Of a stretch of 64,000 nucleotides of DNA, positions 27,579-36,413 are shown in pieces. Both the position numbers and the translations under genes were made by a program. The notes below the pieces were generated by a model. The model was given only the letters and a program-made list of their open reading frames with translations. It was not told where the DNA came from and did no database searches. This DNA comes from Agrococcus jejuensis (GTDB taxonomy: Bacteria > Actinomycetota > Actinomycetes > Actinomycetales > Microbacteriaceae): assembly GCF_007679035.1 (NCBI RefSeq), contig NZ_VEFR01000006.1, positions 62,001 to 126,000 on the forward strand. The letters are read 5' to 3'. How positions within the stretch are numbered: the stretch's first letter is position 1; each line of letters opens with the position of its first letter.

Positions 27579-27650
27579 TCGGGCAGGAGTGGTTCGCCTC
27601 GCGGCGTGTCGTCGACCACTGCTGCCCAATCGAGCGCCAGTCGTGACCAC
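27579..27650. repeat. About 72-bp hairpin repeat, copy 1
   Basis: TCGGGCAGGAGTGGTT ... GACCACTGCTGCCCAA frames GCGGCGTGTCGTC, followed by ATCGAGCGCCAG. A near-identical element is at 31571-31650. It abuts the stop codon of the acyl-CoA dehydrogenase gene and may serve as its terminator. Confidence 0.75.
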
Positions 27651-28808
27651 TCAGCCGCGGAAGGCCGGGATGCCCGTCAGCGCCTGCCCGATGACGAGCG
27701 TGTGCACCTCGTCGGTGCCCTCGTACGTGCGCACGCTCTCGAGGTTCGCCGCGTGCCGCATCGGCGAGAGGTCGAGCGTGACGCCGTTGCCACCGAGGAT
27801 GCCGCGCGCCTCGCGGGCGATGCGGATCGCGGCGCGGCACGACGCGAGCTTGCCCATCGAGATCTGGTGCGGCTCGAGCACGCCCGCATCCTTGCGCCGC
27901 CCGAGGTGCAGGGCGAGCAGCTGGCACTGCTGCAGCTCGAGGGCCATCTCGGCGAGGCGGGCTTGCGTCAGCTGCATGCCCGACAACGGGCGGCCGAAGA
28001 CCTGGCGCTCGCCCGCATAGGCGAGCGCGACCTCGAGGGAGTCGCGCGCGGCGCCGAGCGCACCCCACGCGATGCCGAAGCGCGCCTCGTTGAGGCACTC
28101 GAACGGAGCCCGCAGGCCGCGGGCGTTCGGCAGGCGCATCCGCTCGGGCACGCGCACGCCGTCGAGGGCGATGTCGCACTGGATGCTCGCGCGCATCGAC
28201 AGCTTCTGCGCGATGGGCGTCGCGGTGAAGCCGGCGCTCGCGGTGTCGACGAGGAAGCCGCGGATGCCGTCGTCGGTCTGCGCCCAGATCACGGCGACGT
28301 CGGCGATCGACGCGAGGCCGATCCAGCGCTTGGCGCCGTCGAGGATCCAGTCGTCGCCGTCGCGGCGCGCGAAGGTCTGCATGGCGCCGGGGTCGCTGCC
28401 GGCGTTCGGCTCGGTGAGGCCGAAGCAGCCGATCGCCTCGCCGCGCGCCATGCGCGGCAGCCACTCGGCCTGCTGCTCGTCGCTGCCGTGCTTCGCGATC
28501 GCGCTCATCGCGAGCGAGCCCTGCACCGAGACGAACGTGCGGATGCCGCTGTCGCCCGCCTCGAGCTCCTGCATCGCGATGCCGTACTCGACGGCCGAGC
28601 GACCCGCGCATCCGTGCCCGTGCAGGTGCATGCCCAGCAGGCCCTCGGCGGCGAGGGCCGGCACGATCTCGGTCGGGAAGTGCGCGGCGTCGAACCAGCC
28701 GGCGATGTGCGGGCGGATCTCGCGGTCGACGAGCGCGCGCACACGGGCGCGGGTCGCGCGCTCCTCGTCGCTGAGCAGCGCCTCGATGTCGAGCAGGTCG
28801 GTGGTCAC
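27651..28808 (-). CDS. Acyl-CoA dehydrogenase (glutaryl-CoA dehydrogenase-like)
   Basis: A 385-aa flavoprotein that oxidises an acyl-CoA to the enoyl-CoA. FAD/substrate motifs: GCFGLTEPNAGSDPGAMQT, WILDGAKRWIGLASIADV, and the C-terminal RTYEGTDEVHTLVIGQALTG, where the Glu of TYEGT is the catalytic base. The arginine-bearing GRPLSGMQLTQARLAEM segment and overall length fit the glutaryl-CoA dehydrogenase branch, though ethylmalonyl or other short acyl-CoAs are possible. GTG 28808 is 68 bases after the CoA-transferase stop, so the two genes are probably one operon with an internal hairpin. Confidence 0.92.
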   Translation of the reverse strand: MTTDLLDIEALLSDEERATRARVRALVDREIRPHIAGWFDAAHFPTEIVPALAAEGLLGMHLHGHGCAGRSAVEYGIAMQELEAGDSGIRTFVSVQGSLAMSAIAKHGSDEQQAEWLPRMARGEAIGCFGLTEPNAGSDPGAMQTFARRDGDDWILDGAKRWIGLASIADVAVIWAQTDDGIRGFLVDTASAGFTATPIAQKLSMRASIQCDIALDGVRVPERMRLPNARGLRAPFECLNEARFGIAWGALGAARDSLEVALAYAGERQVFGRPLSGMQLTQARLAEMALELQQCQLLALHLGRRKDAGVLEPHQISMGKLASCRAAIRIAREARGILGGNGVTLDLSPMRHAANLESVRTYEGTDEVHTLVIGQALTGIPAFRG

Positions 28809-28834
28809 GGTGCTCCAGTCGGTCGGATCTTGTG

Positions 28835-28878
28835 GAGGTTTTCGGCCACTTTCGATGTCAAAAGCGGCCGAAAACCTC
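28835..28878 (-). terminator. AT-rich hairpin between the CoA-transferase and acyl-CoA dehydrogenase genes
   Basis: A perfect 13-bp stem GAGGTTTTCGGCC (28835-28847) with GGCCGAAAACCTC (28866-28878), and an inner CTTT/AAAG pair. The 5' arm in the mRNA includes the CoA-transferase stop codon. It is much richer in A+T than its surroundings. It may act as a partial terminator or processing site. Confidence 0.6.
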
Positions 28879-30061
28879 AATTGGTGGTGAGCCAGACGCG
28901 CAGCGCAGCGTCGTGCTGGCCGAGCAGGGGTGGGGGGATGGGGGAGGTGCGGGCGTCGCCGTCGATGCGGATGGGCGACGCGAGGGTGGTGCCGCGGCCG
29001 GCGGGGCCGTGCAGCTCGCGTGTGGGGTCGAGGCCGACCTCGCGAGCGAGCGCGAGGCCCTCGGAGATCGTGCGCACGCGCCCGGCGACGAGTCCCGCGG
29101 AGAGCAGGCGCTGCTCCCAGTCGGCGGCCGGCGCGTGCGCCAGCGCCTCCTCGAGCAGCGGCACGAGCGCGTCCCGGTGCGCGACGCGGTCGGCGTTCGT
29201 CGCGAACCGCGCATCGTCGGCGAGCGCAGCGACGTCGAGCTCGCGGCAGAGCGCGCGGAACTGCGCGTCGTTGCCGACCGCGACGGCGAGCGGCGCGTCC
29301 GCGGTCGCGAGCAGCTGGTACGGCACGATCGAGGGATGCGCGCTGCCGGCCCGCATGGGCTCGGACGACGGGCGCGGGTCGACGACGCGCGGCTCGAGCG
29401 TCGGCGATCCGAGCACCGCCTGCAGCTGGTTCACGAGCGCCGCCTGCGCGCTCGACAGCAGCGCGACCTCCACGAGCCCGCCGACGCCCGTGCGCTCGCG
29501 GCGCAGGAGCGCCGCGAGGATGCCGGCCGTCGCGTCCTTGCCCGTGAGCACGTCCACAAGCGCGACGCCCGCCTTCGTCGGCGGCCCGTCGGCCTCGCCG
29601 GTCACGTGCATGAGGCCGCTGGTCGCCTGGATCACGAAGTCGTACCCGGCGCGGTCGGCGCCGCCGGGCGCGGCGCCGTAGCCGCTGATCGAGCACCAGA
29701 CCAGGCGCGGATGCGCGGCGAGCAGCGCATCGCGGTCGAGGCCGAGGCGCGCGGTCGTGCCGGGCTTGAAGTTCTCGATCACGACGTCGGCGCGGGCGAC
29801 GAGCTCGCGCGCGAGGGCCTGGTCGGCGGGATCGACGAGGTCGAGCTGCAGCGACTCCTTGCCGCGGTTGGCGCTGTCGAAGTACGTCGAGCCCGTCGCG
29901 GAGCGCGGCGGCGCCCACCCTCGGGTGTCGTCGCCCGCACCGGTGCGCTCGACCTTCACGACGCGCGCGCCGAGGTCGGCGAGCGTCTGGCCGACGAGCG
30001 GACCGGCGAGCACGCGCGAGAGGTCGGCGACGAGCATCCCTGCCAGCGGGGCCTCGCTCAT
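28877..30061 (-). CDS. CaiB/BaiF-family CoA-transferase
   Basis: A 394-aa class III CoA-transferase that moves CoA between carboxylic acids. Conserved stretches: LSRVLAGPLVGQTLADLGARVVKVE, STYFDSANRGKESLQLDL, DVVIENFKPGTTARLGLD, ISGYGAAPGGADRAGYDFVIQATSGLM and GVALVDVLTGKDA, where the Asp of LVDVL is the expected acyl-anhydride carboxylate. ATG 30061 has AAGGAGCGGC upstream. First gene of the operon with the acyl-CoA dehydrogenase, divergent from an aldehyde dehydrogenase; together they can take a semialdehyde to an acid, then to a CoA ester, then to an enoyl-CoA. Confidence 0.92.
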   Translation of the reverse strand: MSEAPLAGMLVADLSRVLAGPLVGQTLADLGARVVKVERTGAGDDTRGWAPPRSATGSTYFDSANRGKESLQLDLVDPADQALARELVARADVVIENFKPGTTARLGLDRDALLAAHPRLVWCSISGYGAAPGGADRAGYDFVIQATSGLMHVTGEADGPPTKAGVALVDVLTGKDATAGILAALLRRERTGVGGLVEVALLSSAQAALVNQLQAVLGSPTLEPRVVDPRPSSEPMRAGSAHPSIVPYQLLATADAPLAVAVGNDAQFRALCRELDVAALADDARFATNADRVAHRDALVPLLEEALAHAPAADWEQRLLSAGLVAGRVRTISEGLALAREVGLDPTRELHGPAGRGTTLASPIRIDGDARTSPIPPPLLGQHDAALRVWLTTN

Positions 30062-30094
30062 GCCGCTCCTTCGTCGTGCCGTCCGAAGCCCAGC

Positions 30095-30114
30095 ATGCCG
30101 GATCGTTCCGTCAC
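30095..30114. promoter_or_regulatory. Operator shared with the LacI/ABC locus, copy 1
   Basis: ATGCCGGATCGTTCCGTCAC matches the reverse complement of 38593-38612 in 18 of 20 bases and resembles 38491-38509. It lies between the divergent CoA-transferase and aldehyde dehydrogenase genes and has a central CG as in LacI-family operators. Confidence 0.6.
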
Positions 30115-30182
30115 CAGGCAATCCCGGGGTATCGTGCCAGGCACGGCGCCGCCGACGACCGCGGCGCGAGAGGAGCGCGAGC

Positions 30183-31550
30183 ATGGCCTACCGATCCGTC
30201 GATCCAGCCACGGGCGAGGTGCTCGCCGACCACGCGGAGGCGACCGAGGCCGAGATCGAGGCCGCGCTCGCCGCTGCGGCCGAGGCGCACGCATCCATGC
30301 CCCCGCTCGAGGAGCGCATCGCCGCCATGCGGTCGATCGCCGCGGCGTTCCGCGAGCGGGAGGTCGAGCTCGCGACCACGATCGCGCGCGAGATGGGCAA
30401 GCCGCTGCCGCAGGGCATCGGCGAGGTGCGGCTCGTGGCCTCGATCTGGGACTGGTACGCCGATCGGCCCGAGCTGCTCGCCGACCGCGAGCTGCAGACC
30501 GACTGGCGCGGCCGCGCCGCGCGCGTCGAGCTGCGCCCGACGGGGCCGATCGTCGGCGTCATGCCGTGGAACTTCCCGTACTACCAGGTCGCTCGCCTCG
30601 CGGCGCCGAACCTGCTGCTCGGCAACCCCGTGATCATCAAGCACGCGGGCTCGTGCACGGGCGCTGCGCTCGCGATGCAGGCGATGGCGGATGCGACGGA
30701 CCTGCCCGCCGGCGCCTACCAGACGGTGCTCGCGTCCAACGCGCAGATCGCGACGATGATCGCCGACCCGCGCATCCAAGGCGTCTCGCTCACCGGGTCC
30801 GAGCGTGCGGGCGCGGCCGTGGCGGAGGTCGCGGGGCGGTCGCTCACGCGGTGCGTGCTCGAGCTCGGCGGCTCCGACCCGTTCATCGTGCTGTCGACCG
30901 ACGACCTCGACCGCCTCGTCGAGACCGCGATCGCGGCGCGCACGCGCAACTGCGGGCAGGCATGCACCTCGGCGAAGCGGTTCATCGTGCACGAGTCGCT
31001 GCACGACGCGTTCGTCGAGCGCCTCGCCGAGGGCATGCGCGCGCTGCGCATCGGCTCGCCGCTCGACGAGGGCGTCGACCTCGGCCCCATGTCGAGCGAG
31101 GCGGCAGCCGCCGACCTCGTGACGCAGGTCGCCTCCGCCGTCGCCGAGGGCGCGACGCTCGTGACCGGCGGCATCCGCATCCCGGGCGCCGGCGCGTTCG
31201 TCGAGCCGGGCATCCTCACGGGCGTCACGCCGGCGATGCGCGTGTGGCACGAGGAGCTCTTCGGCCCCGTCGCGATGGTCGTGCCGGTGGCGGATGCGGA
31301 GGAGGCCGTGCGCGTGGCGAACGACTCGCCCTTCGGCCTCGGCGCGAACGTGTTCGACGACGCCGACCCGGCGCGGGCCGAGTGGGTCGCCGAGCGGCTC
31401 GAGGCGGGCATGGTGTCGATCGGCGCGTTCGGCGTCTCGCGACCCGAGCTGCCGTTCGGCGGCGTGAAGCGCTCGGGCTTCGGCCGCGAGCTCGGCCCCG
31501 ACGCCGTGCTGGAGTTCGCGAACCGGCGGCTGGTGACGCAGCCCGCGTGA
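30183..31550 (+). CDS. NAD(P)-dependent aldehyde dehydrogenase (succinate-semialdehyde dehydrogenase-like)
   Basis: A 455-aa enzyme that oxidises an aldehyde to its acid. MAYRSVDPATGEVLADH opens as in GabD1-type enzymes. Cofactor and catalytic motifs: GVMPWNFPYYQVARLAAPNLLLGN, Glu in CVLELGGSDPF (about residue 235) and nucleophile Cys in RNCGQACTSAKRF (about 266, second cysteine). ELPFGGVKRSGFGRELG closes the domain. ATG 30183 has GAGAGGAGCGCGAGC upstream. It is divergent from the CoA-transferase operon with a shared operator. Confidence 0.92.
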   Translation: MAYRSVDPATGEVLADHAEATEAEIEAALAAAAEAHASMPPLEERIAAMRSIAAAFREREVELATTIAREMGKPLPQGIGEVRLVASIWDWYADRPELLADRELQTDWRGRAARVELRPTGPIVGVMPWNFPYYQVARLAAPNLLLGNPVIIKHAGSCTGAALAMQAMADATDLPAGAYQTVLASNAQIATMIADPRIQGVSLTGSERAGAAVAEVAGRSLTRCVLELGGSDPFIVLSTDDLDRLVETAIAARTRNCGQACTSAKRFIVHESLHDAFVERLAEGMRALRIGSPLDEGVDLGPMSSEAAAADLVTQVASAVAEGATLVTGGIRIPGAGAFVEPGILTGVTPAMRVWHEELFGPVAMVVPVADAEEAVRVANDSPFGLGANVFDDADPARAEWVAERLEAGMVSIGAFGVSRPELPFGGVKRSGFGRELGPDAVLEFANRRLVTQPA

Positions 31551-31570
31551 GCCGCGCTCCTCTGGGTCAT

Positions 31571-31650
31571 CGATTGGGCAGTAGTGGTCCGTGCTGCGGC
31601 GTGTCGTCGACCACGACTGCCCAATCGGGCGCCAGAAGTGACCAATCGAG
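31571..31650. repeat. About 80-bp hairpin repeat, copy 2
   Basis: TTGGGCAGTAGTGGTC (31574-31589) pairs with GACCACGACTGCCCAA (31609-31624) in 15 of 16 positions. The loop GCGGCGTGTCGTC and the tail CGGGCGCCAGAAGTGACCA match the element at 27579-27650. It lies after the aldehyde dehydrogenase stop, so the two copies flank the whole CoA-transferase/dehydrogenase locus. Confidence 0.78.
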
Positions 31651-31815
31651 GGATGCATCGTCGATCGACGCGGCGGCGTAGCTGCGCCCATCGCACGGAT
31701 CGCGCCGAGATGCGGGGCGCGCGGGGGCTGCGGTAGCGTCGCTCGCGAGCGCGGCAGGGGAAGAACCGGGTCGCCATGCAAGGAACGACACCGGCTCCGA
31801 GAGGTCGCAGCACGC

Positions 31816-32571
31816 ATGATCCACGGCTCCCGCGACGCGAGCGCGCTCGCTGACGCACGCGCAATCCTGTTCGACCTCGACGGCGTGCTCACGCCCACGG
31901 CCGAGGTGCACATGCGCGCGTGGGCGCGCCTGTTCGGCCCCGTGCTCGAGGCGCACGGCGCCGCGCTGTACACCGACGACGACTACTTCGCGCACATCGA
32001 CGGCAAGCCCCGCTACGACGGCGTGCGCACCATGCTCGCCGCCCGCGGCATCGAGCTGCCCGAGGGTGCGCCGAACGACAGCGCCGACGCCGACACGGTG
32101 CACGGCCTCGGCAACCGCAAGGACGTGGCGTTCAACGCCGAGATCGACGAGCACGGCGTGCAGCCGTACCCGGGGTCGCTCGCATTCCTCGACGCCGCCG
32201 AGGCCGCCGGCCTGCAGGTCGCCGTGGTCACGAGCAGCCGCAACGGCCAGCGCGTGCTGTCCGCCGCCGGCCTGCGCGACCGCTTCGAGGTGGTCGTCGA
32301 CGGCATCCACGCCGCCACGCACGGCCTCGCGGGCAAGCCGTCGCCGGCGACCTACGTCGAGGGCGCCCGCCTGCTGGGCCTGACGCCGACCGACTGCGTC
32401 GTCGTCGAGGACGCCCACTCGGGCGTCGCTGCCGGCCACGCCGGCGGATTCCTGCTCACGGTCGGCGTCGACCGCGGCGCGGGCGCCGACTCCCTGCTCG
32501 AGCACGGGGCCGACCTCGTGGTCGACGACCTCGACGAGCTCATCGACTCGCTTCCCGGAGGTGCCGCATGA
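31816..32571 (+). CDS. HAD-superfamily beta-phosphoglucomutase
   Basis: A 251-aa HAD enzyme converting beta-glucose 1-phosphate to glucose 6-phosphate. Motif I is LFDLDGVLTPTAEVH (nucleophile first Asp, general acid second), motif II VVTSSRNG, motif III GKPSP, motif IV VVVEDAHSGVAAGHAGGF. The cap contains YDGVRTMLAARGI, the beta-PGM type substrate loop. Its stop overlaps the start of a GH65 phosphorylase gene, whose product beta-G1P it would consume. Confidence 0.92.
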   Translation: MIHGSRDASALADARAILFDLDGVLTPTAEVHMRAWARLFGPVLEAHGAALYTDDDYFAHIDGKPRYDGVRTMLAARGIELPEGAPNDSADADTVHGLGNRKDVAFNAEIDEHGVQPYPGSLAFLDAAEAAGLQVAVVTSSRNGQRVLSAAGLRDRFEVVVDGIHAATHGLAGKPSPATYVEGARLLGLTPTDCVVVEDAHSGVAAGHAGGFLLTVGVDRGAGADSLLEHGADLVVDDLDELIDSLPGGAA

Positions 32572-35048
32572 GGCGCGACGCAGCCGACCCGCTCGACCGG
32601 CAGCGGTTCCCCATCGACGAGTGGGCGCTCGTCGAGACCGAGCTCGACCAGCACGGCCAGGGCACCGCCGAGACGCTGTTCGCCGTCGGCAACGGCTACC
32701 TGGGCCTGCGCGGCAACGTCGAGGAGGCGCGCCACGGCCACGTCTTCGGCACGTACGTGAACGGCTTCCACGAGACGTGGCCGATCCGGCACGCGGAGGA
32801 GGCCTTCGGCTTCGCGCGCGTCGGCCAGACGATCATCGACGCACCCGACGCGAAGATCATCCGCCTCTACGTCGACGACGAGCCGTTCGTGCTCGCCGAC
32901 GCCGACCTCACGTCGTACTCGCGCCGCCTCGACTTCCAGCGCGGCGTGCTCGAGCGCGAGTGCGAGTGGCGCATGCCCAGCGGCAAGCGCATCCACATCC
33001 GCACGTCGCGGCTCGTGTCGTTCACCGAGCGCCACCTTGCGCTGCTCGAGTACGAGGTGACGCCGCTCGACGACGCGTCGATCATCATCTCCAGCCAGCT
33101 CATGAACCGGCAGGACCTGCGCGACGACCTGCACGCGAAGCCCGAGGCGGAGGGCTTCGACCCCCGCAAGGCGGAGATCGTCGAGGGTCGCGTGCTCGAG
33201 CCGAAGGCGCAGCACGATCGCGAGCCCCGGGCGATCCTCGGCTACCGCGCGGTGAACTCGGGCATGACGATCGCCGTGGGCATCGAGCACGCCATCGAGT
33301 CCGTCGACGAGGTCTCGTGCGTCAGCCACGTCGAGGAGGACCTCGCCAAGCACGTCTTCCGCATCGAGGCGAAGGCGGGCAACCGCATCCGCCTCACGAA
33401 GTGGGCGAGCTACCACACGGCCCGTCACGTGCCCGTGCGCGAGCTCGTCGACCGCACGAAGCGCACGCTCGACCGCGCGAAGCGCCTCGGGGTGGACGCC
33501 GTGAAGGCGTCGCAGCGCGAGTGGCTCGACGACTTCTGGGCACGGTCCGACGTGCAGGTCGAGGGTCAGGCGGCCGTGCAGCAGGCCGTGCGCTGGAACC
33601 TCTTCGCGCTCGCGCAGGCATCCGCCCGCACCGACGGCGGCGGCATCGCCGCGAAGGGCGTCTCGGGATCGGGCTACGGCGGCCACTACTTCTGGGACAC
33701 CGAGGTGTACGTGATGCCGTTCCTCACGTACACGTCGCCCGGCGTCGCGCGCAACGCGCTGCGCTTCCGCGAGGACATGCTCGACGCGGCCCGCGACCGC
33801 GCCTCCGAGATGAACCAGCTCGGCGCCCTCTATCCGTGGCGCACGATCAACGGCCAGGAGTCGAGCGCGTACTACGCGGCCTCGACGGCGCAGTACCACA
33901 TCGACGCCGACATCGTGCATGCGATCGTGCAGTACGTCGAGGCCACGGGCGACGCGGAGCTGCTCGCGCGCGGCGCGATCGACGTGCTCGTCGAGACCGC
34001 CCGCATGTGGGAAGACCTCGGGTTCTGGCGCACGAACGGCAAGCCCGTGTTCCACATCCACGGCGTCACGGGCCCCGACGAGTACACGACCGTCGTGAAC
34101 GACAACCTCTACACGAACGTCATGGCACGGGCGAACCTTCGCGCTGCGGCCCGGGCGGTCGAGCGGCTGCGCGAGGAGGACCCCGCGGCGCACGAGCGCA
34201 TGGTGTCGCGCGTGGGCGTGACGCCCCAGGAGGTGGCGGAGTGGGTGCGCGCCGCCGACGGCATGCACATCCCGTTCGACGCCGAGCTGCGGGTGCACCC
34301 GCAGGATGCGCAGTTCCTCGAGCGCGAGGTGTGGGACCTGGCGAACACGCCGGCCGAGCACCGCCCGCTGCTGCTGCACTTCCACCCGTTGGTGATCTAC
34401 CGCTTCCAGGTGCTGAAGCAGGCCGACGTCGTGCTGGCGCTGCTGCTGCAGGGGCAGCACTTCACGCCCGAGGAGAAGCGCCGCGACTTCGAGTACTACG
34501 ACGCGCTCACGACGGGCGACTCGACGCTGTCGGCGGTCGTGCAGTCGATCATCGCCGCCGAGGTGGGCTACCGCGACCTCGCGCTCGAGTACCACCTCGA
34601 CGCGCTGTACGTCGACCTCGCGAACCTGCACGGCAACACCCCCGACGGCGTGCACGTGGCGTCGACGGGCGGCATCTGGCTCGCGTACGCGGCCGGCTTC
34701 GGCGGCATGCGCGACCACGACGGCGAGATCTCGTTCGACCCGCGCCTGCCCGAGGGCTGGGAGGGCATCACGTTCCGCATGACGCTGCGCGGCACCCGCC
34801 TGCGCATCCGCGTGCAGCAGGACGCGATGACGTTCACGGTCGAGGACGGCTCGGATGCGGTCGTCAGGGTGCGCGGGGAGCGCGTGCACGTGCGCGACGG
34901 CTCGCCCGTCACCGTCGAGCTCGACGGGCAGGGGCCGCTCGTCGACGAGGACGCCCCGTCGACCGACGACCTCGAGGGCTTCCGTCGCGCCGACGGCACG
35001 CTCATCACGGCGTCCCTGCCGACGTTCGCGCACGACGACGGCAGCTGA
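32568..35048 (+). CDS. Glycoside hydrolase family 65 disaccharide phosphorylase
   Basis: An 826-aa inverting phosphorylase (maltose, trehalose or kojibiose type) that splits an alpha-glucoside with phosphate to beta-G1P and glucose. The N-terminal beta-sandwich (LFAVGNGYLGLRGNVEE) is followed by the (alpha/alpha)6 barrel with GGHYFWDTEVYVMPFL, LYPWRTINGQE and IHGVTGPDEYTTVVNDN, whose Glu is the general acid; LLHFHPLVIYRFQVLKQADVVLAL is also present. ATG 32568 overlaps the phosphoglucomutase stop by ATGA. Length and order match actinobacterial MalP/TreP units; the disaccharide cannot be chosen from sequence. Confidence 0.93.
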   Translation: MRRDAADPLDRQRFPIDEWALVETELDQHGQGTAETLFAVGNGYLGLRGNVEEARHGHVFGTYVNGFHETWPIRHAEEAFGFARVGQTIIDAPDAKIIRLYVDDEPFVLADADLTSYSRRLDFQRGVLERECEWRMPSGKRIHIRTSRLVSFTERHLALLEYEVTPLDDASIIISSQLMNRQDLRDDLHAKPEAEGFDPRKAEIVEGRVLEPKAQHDREPRAILGYRAVNSGMTIAVGIEHAIESVDEVSCVSHVEEDLAKHVFRIEAKAGNRIRLTKWASYHTARHVPVRELVDRTKRTLDRAKRLGVDAVKASQREWLDDFWARSDVQVEGQAAVQQAVRWNLFALAQASARTDGGGIAAKGVSGSGYGGHYFWDTEVYVMPFLTYTSPGVARNALRFREDMLDAARDRASEMNQLGALYPWRTINGQESSAYYAASTAQYHIDADIVHAIVQYVEATGDAELLARGAIDVLVETARMWEDLGFWRTNGKPVFHIHGVTGPDEYTTVVNDNLYTNVMARANLRAAARAVERLREEDPAAHERMVSRVGVTPQEVAEWVRAADGMHIPFDAELRVHPQDAQFLEREVWDLANTPAEHRPLLLHFHPLVIYRFQVLKQADVVLALLLQGQHFTPEEKRRDFEYYDALTTGDSTLSAVVQSIIAAEVGYRDLALEYHLDALYVDLANLHGNTPDGVHVASTGGIWLAYAAGFGGMRDHDGEISFDPRLPEGWEGITFRMTLRGTRLRIRVQQDAMTFTVEDGSDAVVRVRGERVHVRDGSPVTVELDGQGPLVDEDAPSTDDLEGFRRADGTLITASLPTFAHDDGS

Positions 35049-35060
35049 CGCTCGTCGAAT

Positions 35061-35117
35061 CCGCACCGCTCGGGGCCCTCGTCTGCATCGCGCAGGCGAG
35101 GGCCCTGTGGCGTGCGG
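35061..35117 (+). terminator. Terminator of the GH65 operon
   Basis: Outer CCGCAC/GTGCGG, middle GGGCCCTCG (35073-35081) with CGAGGGCCC (35097-35105) and inner CTGC/GCAG pairs form a long hairpin 12 bases after the stop. The outer flank TCGAATCCGCAC is the same as in the terminator at 19307. Confidence 0.75.
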
Positions 35118-35200
35118 TGTCGACGCGGTGATGACGGACGCGCGACGGCGGGCGCGTCCACCCCTGGTGCGCGGGCGACGGCGGAGCGGATGATCGCACC

Positions 35201-36391
35201 ATGACTCGTCGCGCCCTCGTCAGCGGTGCCAGCATCGCCGGCCTCGCATCCGCCTTCTGGCTCTCGCGCACCGGCTGGGAGGTGCAGGTCGTCGAGCGCG
35301 CGGACGCGTTCCGCGACGGCGGCCAGAACGTCGACGTGCGCGGCGTCGCGCGCGAGGTCGCCGATCGCATGGGGATCACGGCGGTGATCCGCGACCGCAC
35401 CACGACGGAGCAGGGCACGCGCTTCGTCGGCCGCGACGGCAGGACGATCGGCGAGTTCCCTGCCGAGGCGGGCGTCGACGGGCCGACGGCGGAGCTCGAG
35501 ATCCTTCGCGGCGACCTCGCCAGGACGATCCTCGAGGCGCTGCCCGACGGCGTGGACATCGTCTACGGCGACGCGATCGAGCGCATCCACGACGCGGAGG
35601 GGTCCGCCCGGGTGCGGCTGACCTCGGGCACGGAGGTCGAGGTCGACCTCGTGGTGGTCGCCGAGGGCGTCCGCTCGCGCACGCGCTCGCTCGTGTTCGG
35701 CGATGCCGCGGAGCTCGACCGGCTCGGCCTCGCCATCGTCTACGGCACGATCGAGCGCACGGACGCCGACGACGACTGGTGGCGGTGGTACGTCGCGACG
35801 GGCGAGCGGCACGTCACCCTCCGACCCGACGCGATGGGCACCATCCGCGCCACGCTCGCCTACCGATGCGAGCGCGACGAGGTGACGGGCGTCGAGCGCG
35901 AGGCGCGCGAGTCCCTGCTCGACGGCATCTTCGCCGACGCGGGATGGGAGGCGCGACGCGTGCTCGACGGGCTCGCCACGTCGTCGGACGTCTACGCCGA
36001 CGACCTCGCCCAGGTGCGCATGCCCGCATGGTCGGCGGGTCGCGTCTGCGTCGTCGGCGACGCGGCCTGGTGCGTGACGCCGCTCGCGGGCGGGGGCTCG
36101 TCGCTCGCCCTGATCGGGCCGTACGTGCTCGCCGCCTCGCTGCAGGACGCCGACGTCGACGCGGGGCTCGCGGCCTTCGAGTCGTGGATGCGGCCGCTGG
36201 TCGAGGAGACCCAGGATCTGCCGCCGGGCGTGCCGGGGATCGCGTATCCGACCTCGAGGCTCGGCGTGAGCGCGCTGCGTGCGGGCATCCGCGTTGCGGC
36301 CAGCGCGCCGGTGCGTCGCATCGCGGCGAAGGCGTTCGGCGGCGCCGCCACGGACGAGCGCCCCCTGCCGAGCATCCGGACCGACGGCTGA
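35201..36391 (+). CDS. FAD-dependent monooxygenase (PHBH/TetX-like)
   Basis: A 396-aa group A flavoprotein. FAD Rossmann start SGASIAGLASAFWLSRTGWEVQVVERA, the DG-motif region VVVAEGVRSRTR, and the second FAD motif RVCVVGDAAWCVTPLAGGGSSLALIGPYVLA (GD motif). Length and the acidic ERTDADDDWWRWY substrate strand fit TetX/aromatic hydroxylase relatives. It may modify antibiotics or aromatics; no substrate can be named. ATG 35201, monocistronic. Confidence 0.9.
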   Translation: MTRRALVSGASIAGLASAFWLSRTGWEVQVVERADAFRDGGQNVDVRGVAREVADRMGITAVIRDRTTTEQGTRFVGRDGRTIGEFPAEAGVDGPTAELEILRGDLARTILEALPDGVDIVYGDAIERIHDAEGSARVRLTSGTEVEVDLVVVAEGVRSRTRSLVFGDAAELDRLGLAIVYGTIERTDADDDWWRWYVATGERHVTLRPDAMGTIRATLAYRCERDEVTGVEREARESLLDGIFADAGWEARRVLDGLATSSDVYADDLAQVRMPAWSAGRVCVVGDAAWCVTPLAGGGSSLALIGPYVLAASLQDADVDAGLAAFESWMRPLVEETQDLPPGVPGIAYPTSRLGVSALRAGIRVAASAPVRRIAAKAFGGAATDERPLPSIRTDG

Positions 36392-36413
36392 CGGGTCCGG
36401 CCCGTCGCCGGCG

